A stretch of DNA of 64,000 nt, taken from assembly GCA_013368375.1 (NCBI GenBank), contig JAACJP010000005.1:868001-932000 (forward strand), written 5' to 3'. Both the position numbers and the translations under genes were made by a program. This DNA comes from Tricholomella constricta. Its lineage: Eukaryota > Basidiomycota > Agaricomycetes > Agaricales > Lyophyllaceae. Shown piece by piece: positions 21,828 to 31,400 of the stretch (position 1 is the stretch's first letter; each line of letters begins with the position of its first letter). A model generated the notes under the pieces. It was not told where the DNA came from and did not search any database. It worked only from the letters and a program-made list of their open reading frames with translations.

Positions 21828-22268
21828 ATGAAGGCCTTCTTTGTATTCGTTAGCCTCTTTGTTGCTCTGTCTGCGGCCGCTCCTACTAAGGAAGCTGTAG
21901 GTGTTCAGTAGCGTCCACTGGAATGCCTGCTATGCTCACCTCGTAGCTACGATAGAGGTTCGCCGAAGTTTTAGAGGATATCTCATTCCCCACCGTCTAC
22001 CACGATCACAACGTTGCATACCAGCGGAACGTCGCAGATGGTAAAGACACGAGTTTGATTCATACATATCGCATGGCACTAATATGTTAAACAGAAAAGC
22101 AAGTTGGCCAGAACGTGGGTATTCAGGTATAAGATTGGGGTGCACAGACTCACCCGGAATATATTATAGATGTCAGTTGACATCTCATTCAGCGAGTATC
22201 ACGGTAACGACATTTGCTTGGTTGATACGACCACGAGCGCTGACGCTGATATAGAGGAAACGCAATAG
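21828..22268 (+). CDS. Small secreted protein (94 aa)
   Basis: Exon 1 (21828-21896) encodes a clear signal peptide, MKAFFVFVSLFVALSAAAPT, similar in style to that of the repeat precursor at 24231. Proposed further exons are 21956-22040, 22095-22126 and 22170-22268. They are in frame with GT-AG introns of 59, 54 and 43 nt; intron 2 has a good CACTAATAT branch site. The mature part is short and acidic, with no repeats or dibasic sites in the model and one Cys. It lies between the two UstYa-like genes. It may be a second peptide substrate, an effector-like secreted protein, or unrelated. The exons after the first are less certain. Confidence 0.5.
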
Positions 22269-23222
22269 GATCGTGGATTCAACCACTTTGTGAGTTCACC
22301 TACATAAACCATGATGAACCCAACTCGGACGTTGATCTGATCATTGACAGTATGTAGGTCCTAAGAACGTCATTCGCCCACGTTGCGTCCTTGTTCAGGA
22401 AGTTGAAACCGTTATTTCGAGCATAAGGAGTTCCAATATATTTTGATCATCCAGCGACGAATTTCATTCGCACTATAATCCTTGAATGACTGAACCCGCA
22501 AGCCATGCGGCTGTGTTAGAAGAGTTGAATCCAACACAAGGAATAGATATAGCTTACGATAAAATCCAGCCAAGCAAGCTACCTCGTTATCGCTTTATCG
22601 CTCTACTTGCAGGAACTCTTGCTGCACAGCCCTTGTTTGCAGTTATTTGATGATTTGATCTTGAAGCTACTAGTAGGTCACTGCTGCTTGACTGCTACTG
22701 TGGTCGCATAACTCCCTTGCTTGAAATCTCGAAGGTAGTTTTTAACTACGCTATTAGAAGTCCATGCAAGAAAAGGTTTTTCTAAGGTTTGCCACAATAC
22801 GACGAGCGAAATCCAGCAGTGAGGCAGGCGGTCTCCTGACTCGACTCCGAACCTTACACGAACCAATGAGGACGTGAATCGATGGAACGGGACATCGATC
22901 TATGTGTCCTATCTTTGTGCGTTTTTGAATCCTTGATTCATAAAGGTTGCATTATACAGGTTTTTGGTATTTTCAGTACAGCACGATTTCGTCAAAAAAG
23001 TAGATATACACGCGGAACGGCTCATATCGTATCGTCGAGGTCGGAGGCAGGAAAGGGCTAACTAGAGAATGAATAAGAAGTAAGTTCCGCGTCATTGAGC
23101 TTGCCTGGACTCACTCGAGAGCTGTGGCGTAACGCTCTTGACAATTCGACTGCGTTGGAATGAAGTCATGTCAGGCTTCAGACTAAAGGTGTGCTCGATT
23201 TTTTACCCTCAAAGACACTGCG
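22269..23222. other. Intergenic between the secreted protein and repeat precursor
   Basis: Apart from a 54-codon ORF at 22486-22650, nothing is supported. The right end is the 3' UTR of the minus-strand precursor gene. Confidence 0.4.
22486..22650 (+). CDS. Small ORF with a hydrophobic C-terminal segment (54 aa)
   Basis: ATG to TGA. A polar N-terminal half is followed by the basic SKLPRYR and then the hydrophobic FIALLAGTLAAQPLFAVI. It could be a tail-anchored microprotein, a decayed N-terminus of a membrane protein, or chance. No second copy is in the window. Confidence 0.2.
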   Translation: MTEPASHAAVLEELNPTQGIDIAYDKIQPSKLPRYRFIALLAGTLAAQPLFAVI

Positions 23223-24231
23223 CTAATAGGCGGCAATTTCAGAATCCACTGGAATAACATTAGCCAGCTTTTTCATGCGTGATGATTTCTGTTTACCGTT
23301 TGCCTCGCCTCGCTTATAGGCTGCGATAGCCTGGTCTACTGGAGGGAAAACATCATTTTTCGAACGGCTCAAGAACGTAGGCCGGAATTACCATTCGCCT
23401 CGCCTCGCTTATAGGCTGCGATAGCCTGGTCTACTGGAGGGAAAACATCTTTCTGGAACGGCTCAAGAACGTAAGCCGGAATTACCATTTGCCTCGCCTC
23501 GCTTATAGGCTGCGATAGTCTGGTCTACTGGAGGGAAAACATCATTTCTCGAACGGCTCAAGAAAGCAAGTCGGAATTACCATTTGCCTCGCCTCGCTTA
23601 TACGCTGCGATTTGGTTATCGACTAGAGGGCAAATATCATGAGTCTTTGGATGGCTAAAGATGTAAGCCGGAATTACCATTCGCCTCGCTTCGCCGATAC
23701 GCTGCGATTTGGTTGTCCACTGGAGGGAAAACATTATTTCCTGAGCCGTTCAAGAAAGCAAGCCGGAATTACCGTTTGCCTCGCCTCGCTTATAGGCTGC
23801 GATAGCCTGGTCTACTGGAGGGAAAACATCATTTTTCGAACGGCTCAAGAACGTAGGCCGGAATTACCATTCGCCTCGCCTCGCCGATACGCTGCGATTT
23901 GGTTGTCCACTAGAGGGAAAACGTCATTTCCTAAGCCGTTTAAGAAAGCAAGTTGGAATTACCATTCGCCTCGCCTCGCTTATACGCTGCAATTTGGCTG
24001 TCCACTGAAGGGCAAATATTATTCTTTGAACGGCTCAAGAACGTAAGCCGTAATTACCATTCGCCTCGCCTCGCCTGTACGCTGCGATCTCGGAGTCGAC
24101 GTCTCTGGCCTTGAGCTTCAAGGTGTGTCATCAGGATGAAACTTCTGCAAATTAAACAAAATACTGACATATGCAGGAGCAGCCAATGTTGATGGGACAA
24201 TAACACTGAGGACTACAAAAAATAACTTCAT
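23223..24231 (-). CDS. Repeat RiPP precursor, Kex2-type, one core per exon (160 aa)
   Basis: Eleven exons: 24231-24169 (signal peptide MKLFFVVLSVIVPSTLAAPA), 24115-24058, 24004-23963, 23909-23868, 23814-23773, 23719-23678, 23622-23581, 23527-23486, 23433-23392, 23338-23297 and 23248-23223. Exons 3-10 are exactly 42 nt, all phase 1, and each encodes one 14-residue unit V-D-x-x-I-A-A-Y-(K/R)-R-(G/S)-E-A-N. The ten xx pairs are SE, SQ, NQ, QA, NQ, NQ, QT, QA, QA and SE. The first unit follows a leader containing LKARD. The last ends IAAY-stop with no dibasic site. KR/RR would be cut by Kex2 in the secretory pathway, releasing ten near-identical peptides. UstYa-like genes on both sides suggest oxidative modification of the invariant IAAY. 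All 483 nt stay in frame, and every intron (48-55 nt) has GT-AG ends. The final product is unknown. Confidence 0.9.
23249..24057 (-). repeat. Amplified exon-intron unit, about 95 bp, eight copies
   Basis: Each unit is a 42-nt core exon plus a 52-55 nt intron. Introns as well as exons are strongly alike: GTAATTCCGG donors, GAGCCGTTC in the middle and TTTTCCCTCYAG acceptors. The gene therefore grew by duplicating whole exon-intron modules. Two subtypes interleave, one reading VDQA/VDQT and one VDNQ/VDSQ. Confidence 0.92.
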
Positions 24232-24713
24232 ATTTGGCGGTGAGTGGTCGTTGTTATTCGATGAAGAGGGCTTTTTCTGAGTGTGCCCATACAGACTATC
24301 TCGACTTTATGCAGTGTTGAAATCGACGGTCACATGTGAAGTGCTAGAACATCTTTTCTCTCCGTTCTCTACGGTTTGTTATTTGACATCTTCCTTTCTC
24401 CTGCAATGCCTCCTTCTGATCGATTCAAAGAATCTCTGGATGTGCACGCAAGGCTAAGGAACCCCTGACGCCATACGAACACCAGCTCTTCCCACATCTG
24501 TCCATGGGTATCGGGTTGATCAATACCTTAGATTGGCTGGAAACTGAGTAGCCGACATCCCGTGTTAGTGGGTCCAGTGAAAGAAGGTAAATTGACATCG
24601 ACTTTCTTGGTTCTGGGGTTCGGCGCCGCGACCACCATATGACCCCTACGGTGGGTCACTTATATTCGTCACAGTTAAAGCCTGACCACTCCGCCTGTAC
24701 GACCCACACTGTC
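24232..24713. promoter_or_regulatory. Shared divergent promoter of precursor and UstYa-like gene 2
   Basis: 482 bp between two divergent start codons (24231 minus, 24714 plus). A TATA-like TTATATTC lies about 50 bp upstream of the plus-strand start. A shared promoter would fit co-expression of substrate and enzyme; that is inference from position only. Confidence 0.5.
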
Positions 24714-25738
24714 ATGGAACAGAGCTACGAGCCTCTCCTCAGTAAAGACTCTGCAGATATAGATTCTGAGCCTTTGAGGGTTGCACCTCACCTCCCAACT
24801 AGGCGCACAAAAGCAGGCTGGTTCTCTAGACGCATTGCAGTACCTCTCTGGATTGTCGTATCTTTCGCTATTCTACTTGCCGTTTGCATTCCCTTCTTTA
24901 TCCGGAGTAGTATCCAAAGCCACTGTAATCATCCAAATTCTCAACTCCTCTACTGTATGTCATTTGCGTTTTCTTGAAAGCTGAATGCTAACGCGCGAGT
25001 AATTTCGCTTCCAGCTCCAGCCCAGGATGCGATCGAATACAAAGTCGTAAAACTCTATCAAGGCGGACACGAGAGCGAACCACCCGATATCTACTCCAGT
25101 CCACCATCTGATGCAGTTGACGCCGCCTGGCAGGACCTATACAGCTGTATTTACCTCCTCTTACGATATCGCCACTGGTTAGAACTAATACCTCGGTCTA
25201 GTCGGCGTTTCTCAGATTCCCAACGATCAAGCTGGCTGGCTTGTCAATAAGACCATGGAAATTCCAGGGAGCAATTCGCAATATATTGTGTTGCTCGATG
25301 TCTTCCACCAGCTACACTGCCTCGTACGTCCTCTGCTTTTGAATGATTATAACCGACTGAGAACCCTGTTTCGACGTACAGAATAACCTCAGAAAAGCTC
25401 TTCATCCCGGTATGTATTTCGATCCTCGTCGCCAAGTCACTGCGTGCATGGTCTTACGCTCAATATCCGTAGAATACTACAAGATAAGCCCTGAGGAAGC
25501 AAAGGAGGAAGAACGCCATCTTTCTCATTGCCTGACCACATTACGGCATTCGATTCAGTGCTCATCTGATATCAGTGTTATTCCCTGGCAGAAAAAAATC
25601 GGGGCCAGAAGGGAACTTCCTCAGTTTGATATCTTACACAGCTGCCGGAACTTTGAAAAGATCAAAGAATGGGCGCTCGATCACCGAGCCAAGATAGAGA
25701 ACGGCGAGGATGGGAGAATCAGGGCATCGAGTCACTGA
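24714..25738 (+). CDS. UstYa-family (DUF3328) oxidase-like protein 2 (262 aa)
   Basis: Five exons: 24714-24954, 25015-25146, 25202-25323, 25382-25409 and 25473-25738. All phases agree; 789 nt including stop. The N-terminus has an acidic MEQSYEPLLSKDS head and a TM anchor (VPLWIVVSFAILLAV). PAQDAIEYKVVKLY and PPSDAVDAAWQDLY follow. The two family motifs are HQLHC (exon 3) and HLSHC (exon 5), and the protein ends after FDILHSCRNFEKIKEW. The gene is divergent from the repeat precursor. It is clearly paralogous to the gene at 20218-21235 with the same intron positions. Ustiloxin-type pathways also use two UstYa-like proteins, which fits a pair acting on one precursor. Confidence 0.9.
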
Positions 25739-26901
25739 GGGTTGGGTTATCCACCAATAATCTTGCATACCATGCTGTTTACCATTTCGCAAGATTTTCC
25801 AAGATTCTGGAGCGGAATTTCCAAGTCGGAAAATGGGCTCCATACTCATGTCTGCTCAATGGGCGCCAGCTATTCTTGTTTTGGGATCTGTTTCTCAAGC
25901 TCTAAACTCAAAACAAGCACCTTATTGATGCCAACGTACTGGACATTCAAAAATTCAAGCTTCGAGCATGTACTACATGTCAGAGATTGTCTTGAAGTTG
26001 TCCGATCCATATGGTCAGCTGACTCTTTCCGCGTGCCCTCCGGGGACACAGCTGTCACAGCCAGCGCTCTACATTCCAATTATATTCGGCAACCTGTTTA
26101 ACATTGCGGGGCATCGGCAGCGCGGTGCGGGCCAAAGCCAGGACAGGACAGGACATCTTCGCCATCAACTCTGTCGACCGCTGCCGAACTCGTTCCTTGT
26201 GACTTCAATTTGTGAAGCCTGCACTTTTTTAACTCCAGTTGGCGATAACGTTCTAAGGTTGTTTCCACTCAAAGGGGATACAAAACGTTCACTTTCAACG
26301 CGTCCGTTTCCGTCCCTCCGGCCCGCGAGACTTACGCAGAACAAGATGCGACGCTCAGCGCGTGGACGGATTCATTCCGCCATCTTGCTCCTGCTTTCCT
26401 CGATCACGGATGGATGATCGAGCTCCCTTGTCTCCGCGACGAAGGTGAGACTCCGCGCCCCTTCTTGTCTTGCCCGAGAATCTGAAGTCCTCCGTCGCTC
26501 CCTCACTCGACCTCAGATTCCCTCGGGTAAGCAGAAATTGCACCAGTCTGTCGCACCTGTATTCTGACACCTCAGATATCTCAGGTTCAGTCTTCGGTCG
26601 TCACAGCCGTTTAACAATAACCCACCATCCTCCCCCTGTCACCTCCTACTTTATTTATTCTCTCTCTCATTTCATTTACCTACAAATATATCACTAGACT
26701 CTCGTAGTTATGACCGTTTGTAGCGTTTCCCGCGATCGAGCCTTTTCCAGGGTTCCGCCGCTGTTACAGGGCGAGCCCGTCCATCCATCCATCCATCCGT
26801 GTCCGGCTAAACCCGTTCGACTTCCCTTAAGTCAGCTCTCCAAGACGACCGAAGGGTGATTAGAGATAGTTATATCCTCGCGAAATCCTTGAAGTGCCGT
26901 C
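25739..26901. other. Intergenic, no supported gene
   Basis: Several short ORFs exist, but none has a recognisable domain or splice-consistent continuation. A CCAT microsatellite lies at 26781-26798, just upstream of the gene at 26902. Confidence 0.5.
26781..26798. repeat. CCAT microsatellite
   Basis: Four and a half copies of CCAT in a row. Confidence 0.8.
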
Positions 26902-27870
26902 ATGCGTCCCGCCAGAGTAGGGAACGCTCTACAAAACTCTGTGTTGCGCCAGAGACTACTGACACAACCAAGAGCGCGGCAGATACCCACACGACTCTAT
27001 TCCTCACTCAAAAATACCCACCCATCCCCGTCAATTACTCCCTTCACCCCACGCGCGATCCTCCGAGGGGCAGCGACAGCTACCAACATCCACCGAGCGG
27101 CATATTCCTCTCAGGACGCATCTTCCACCGAGCCAGAACTTCAGCTGACGTCTTTCGAGGATTCGAGTCGACCAGGTCTGTTCTACCACCTTGTATCCCC
27201 GCCAACACCGTCATCACGGGACCGACCGGCCTATGCACTGTCCTTCCTCGAAACACCGCCGCCGCATGGAGCCTCGAGCGTTATCATCGGGTGGCTGCCT
27301 GCTACACGTTCCGCAGACTCCTCAGAGGCAAGAGGAGCGGGATTGAGCGATTTCGTGGAGAATCGTGAGTGTGACATCATGCATTTTATGACCGCGTTTT
27401 TGAATTACTGGCCCCGTAATGTAAGGCAAATTTCGTGACATCTTACAAGAAGTGATCAAGGATGGGCTCCAGAAGGGAGTGGATGAGATACAATCCAACG
27501 GCGCGCTTCAGTTGCAGGCAGGGTGGATGCATATTCACGGTGCGCATTATGTATGTCATGGCTCGGTCGGCCAACCAGAATTAACTTGTCACTTTAGACG
27601 ACCGTAATCTACCTCCGTTAGGGCGAATAGGTGACCCAGACGATATCATTGGCACTGTCCTCGTGGAAGACAGCAAAGTACGATATACTATTACCATTCA
27701 AATAGTTCTCTTTGACATGTATCTGTCACCAGATTCTTCCAGAGACGTACATGGAAATGCCATCCTATCGGCTTTGCACGGACGACGGTCCAATAAAGCT
27801 CTCGCCGGGTTTGGCAAAACATCTCCAGGCTCGTTTAGAGGAGGTGGACAAAGAGGAGAGATCTCGCTGA
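26902..27870 (+). CDS. Conserved fungal protein, probably mitochondrial (264 aa)
   Basis: Four exons: 26902-27364, 27426-27539, 27598-27677 and 27733-27870. Phases join; 795 nt including stop. The N-terminus is Arg/Ser-rich without acidic residues, with IPTRLYSS near residue 30, typical of a mitochondrial presequence. The conserved C-terminal half reads RKFRDILQEVIKDGL, GWMHIHDDRNLPPLGRIGD, PDDIIGTVLVED and ETYMEMPSYRLCTDDGP. I remember this pattern from uncharacterised fungal proteins but know no function. Each intron restores part of the conserved block, which supports the model. Confidence 0.8.
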
Positions 27871-28457
27871 TTGGAATTTCAGCATTAAGGCTTTAGTCAG
27901 TCCTCAACAAGTGTACCTATATGGGACATCGTGAGTGGTCCACCTGCGTTGCTACGATCCGGCTTGCGCTGATGCGCTATCCAAAAGTTCACCTAAAAGT
28001 AGACTTCTTTGATTAGAGCCGTTACCCTTGCCATTATCATACGACGCAATTGTACCATCGGATGCACCACAACACTGCAGTGTGATCGAAACATCCCAGA
28101 AATTTGACGGTTCTTGGTTCATTAAGCTTGTTCCTGCCTCGAAGTTCGCAACAAGGCTTTAAAAATGTCAGCTGGATGGAGAGCGCATAGAAGTTCAAAT
28201 TATATTTTCAACAATTGATCCTTGAAAAATATTCCACAGATATGAGAACAAGGGTGTGAGTAGCATATGGGCATAAAGATCAAGAAGGGGAGCAAGAAAG
28301 CATCAAAAAGAAAGAGAAGCAAGCATATCAAACGCATATAAGGACAAGCATAACGAAGACATGATCGTGATGAGTCGTGGGTGGTTCGTAAAAAGATAAG
28401 AAGATAAGATATAAATTCGTTAGTTGAAAGATTGAAAGTAGAGTGACCACAGAATGA
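27871..28457. other. Intergenic between converging genes
   Basis: It holds the 3' ends of the 26902-27870 gene and the large minus-strand gene. Nothing else is seen. Confidence 0.5.
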
Positions 28458-31400
28458 TCACCCTCGATGAATGGAACTGGCAGGCGACCTCGGCCCAAAC
28501 AACCCAGGGCTTCGGTCTTGCGGTTCGGGTACGAGGAGATGAGGTCGCAGCGCCGGCGTCGACGATTCGCTTGGCTGGCGGTCGGGATCCGCTGCACACA
28601 AAGTACATGATCAGTCTGAGGTGAGAGACTTTAGAAAAAAAGACCCTACGTAGCCAGGTATTCCATGAAGTTCTTGGATCAGGCCGGAACATATGCGTCA
28701 CCATAGACGACGGGCCCGCCTGGGGAGGAGGTGGGGGCATGGGCTGGGGAGGTGGGGCCGCTTCCTTCTTCGGCTTGCGAACACGAGGGGTTCGAGGTGT
28801 CACCTTACGCCAACCCGGCTTGGCTGGAGGTGGGATCTCCGGTGCAGGCGGTTCTTCTGGAGGCGGCTGGGGTGGATCCAGAGGTGGCCCTCCTGGAGCG
28901 CCGGGTCCAGGTTTCCTGTTGATAAGATGTCGGAAAATACGCTAAGGAAAGATAATATCGTGCTGACCAGTCTGGATCAAACTCTCCACCGGGACCATAC
29001 TTGGACTTCATGCACAACAAGTATCCGAGTTCGCTAAAAAGAATGGAGTGTGAGTTATCGGAATTTCCCATTACGTGGCCAGACATACTGTTGAAGCCCT
29101 CGGCGCTCTTCGCGTAATTTACCGACTTCTCCAAGGAGCATGCGCACTTCAGAAGCTAGCGCTTTACTGAATTCATCCAGATACTAAAAGTGAAAGAGAG
29201 TCTGAATGATTGACTTCGGAGGACGAATTGAAGAGAACGTACACCTTGAACATTGAAATGGACTTGTTGATTTGCAGTAGATTGTACGCTCTCGATTGTT
29301 TCCTGATGATAGCGAGCACAATCCTCACGCCAACCTGAAATTAAAATGAATATGAGCACCCTGTCGCGAGTTTGAGTGTTAGTACGAACTTTGCGACAAT
29401 TCGTTCAACATGGCCTGTTGTGCCGCGTTCTGCTCTTGCAGAGTTTTGATCACATCCTGCAAGTCTGGCGAAGGGTAAACAAGGTATTGGATAGGAAATA
29501 TGTCAGCACATACCTGGACCTCTCTCCCTCGACACCTTCGCCTCCAACGCCAGGTCTCGTGTTTCTTCCATGTCTTGCGATAGCTTCCTAACGAGGGACT
29601 CGAGATCGATCATTTTCTGATCCTTTTCGACACGCCGATTCTGTTTCTCTTCCCAACGCGTGTCCATAAGTTCCTTCTTGCGTTCGATTGCGTCACGCTG
29701 ATCTTGAACTAAGTTGGTGATATCCCCAAGCTGACTGCGAACAGCTTCGTCCCGCTCTTGAAGCGCATTGCTCTCCCGCTCGCGCTGCTCTGTTTCTATC
29801 ATCACTCTTTGTCCCTTCTCACTCTCCAGCTCTGCACGGACAGCAGCTAGTTCGTCTTCCAGGGCCTTGATGCGGAGTTCCTGCTGCTCCGCCTGCTGTT
29901 GGCGTTCCATCGCCGCCTGTTCCAGCAAAATTTCCCGTTCGCGTACCGCAGCCTCCCGTTCACGAGCAAACTCGTCCCGCTCCGCCTTGACAGTGTCCAA
30001 GATGTCGATTGCATGTTGAGATGCTGCTTGCTGTGCTGCAGACTCTCTGGAGTGAACGGAAACCCCATCGCCCCCCACGTCCGCTGTTTGAGTCACAGGT
30101 TGTTCTGGAGGCGGGGGCGGTGGCGGAAGGGCAGCGATTCGATTGTTAAAGTCTTCCCAAATAAGTTCAGCACGCTCTCGAGCTTCCCGATGGCGCCGTT
30201 CTTCTCCCTCCTGGAATACACGCTCTCTATCCTCTTCATTACGGCGGTAATCATGCTCGCGTTGTCCATCAGCTTCGAGAATTGAATGTGTAGCATCTTG
30301 TAGTTGTCTTTCAACTGCCTCCAGACGATAAGCACGTTCTCGCTCCCTCTCTGCATCCGAAAGGTCGTGAGGAAGGGGCGTGATGGTATCATGACGCGAT
30401 CTGACACTGGATGGGCGCCTTCGAGGAGTGTGAGGGTGGCTAGGAACAGGAAGAGGTCGGCCTTCCTCTTCCGATGTCCGCCCTGGACCCTCGGTCGCAC
30501 GAGTGGGGGCGTGCGAAGCCACAGGAGTCGTGGGTGCTGGTGTGTGGAGCCTGGAATCACTTGGGTGTCTGGAATCACTGGGGTGTCTGGAATCACTGGG
30601 GTGTCTGGAATCACTGGGGTGTCTGGAATCACTTGGGCGTCGACTGGATGGGGGGCGCGCACGGTCAAACTCTTCATCATCATCATAATCAGAGTGCCTG
30701 AAATCATCTCGTGGACCTAAAGACAGAAGACGTACCGGTTAAAGCAAATCTTTTTTCCAAAAAGAAAAAGAAAACTTACCAGATTGCGAGCGTCCTCGCT
30801 GGACGGAATCCCGGCTGACAGTAGGTACCCTATGTATTGAGCCTTCTGGGAAGGGAACAATACTCGGCGGTCGTTGATGGGAGCCAGCGGTAGTAGGAGT
30901 GACGATATGAATGGGAATATTAGCGCTATCAAGCCTTGAATCGTGTGTGGGCTGCCTGGAAAGATGCCTCGGGGGTAAGTGGGTAGGGGTCATAGAGTCA
31001 CTACGGTCGTCGCGAGAATGAGAGCGGACAATTGGACGACTACTCGTCGCGTGAGGGCGGTAACGCGAATCAGAATCATGGCTTGAAGCCCGGCGATGGC
31101 GAGGGCCACGAGTTGGTGCATGACGAGGTGGGGTCAAGGATCGGGAGCGACGAGTGGTTGAGTAGCTGGGGGAACGTGGCCGCCGGCGCCTGTCTGAGCT
31201 CGGTACATATGGTTGTCGGTATCTTTCTCCGTAATCGCGCGGCGAATAACTCCTGCGTCGGTCTCGGTACCTTGGCTCATTGAGGTGTGGAGATCTATAG
31301 CCTCTCCTTCTTTCATCTCGAGGAGGCGGAGAACGCTCGCGATAGCGGTGATACCCAGGGGATGGGCTTCGAGACCGCGAATAGTGGTCCCGATGACGGT

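Noticed and set aside
23639..24046. 135-codon plus-strand ORF across the repeat array
   Set aside because: It is antisense to the spliced precursor; its frame is an artefact of the repeat and has no signal peptide or domain.
23280..24110. CRISPR-like array (about 95-bp period with near-identical repeats)
   Set aside because: The genome is eukaryotic and the period resolves exactly into 42-nt coding exons plus GT-AG introns of one gene.
29503..30522. Stand-alone coiled-coil gene, and 30739-33471 as a stand-alone SR protein
   Set aside because: Both are internal exons with good splice sites and matching phases within the 28458-40710 gene.
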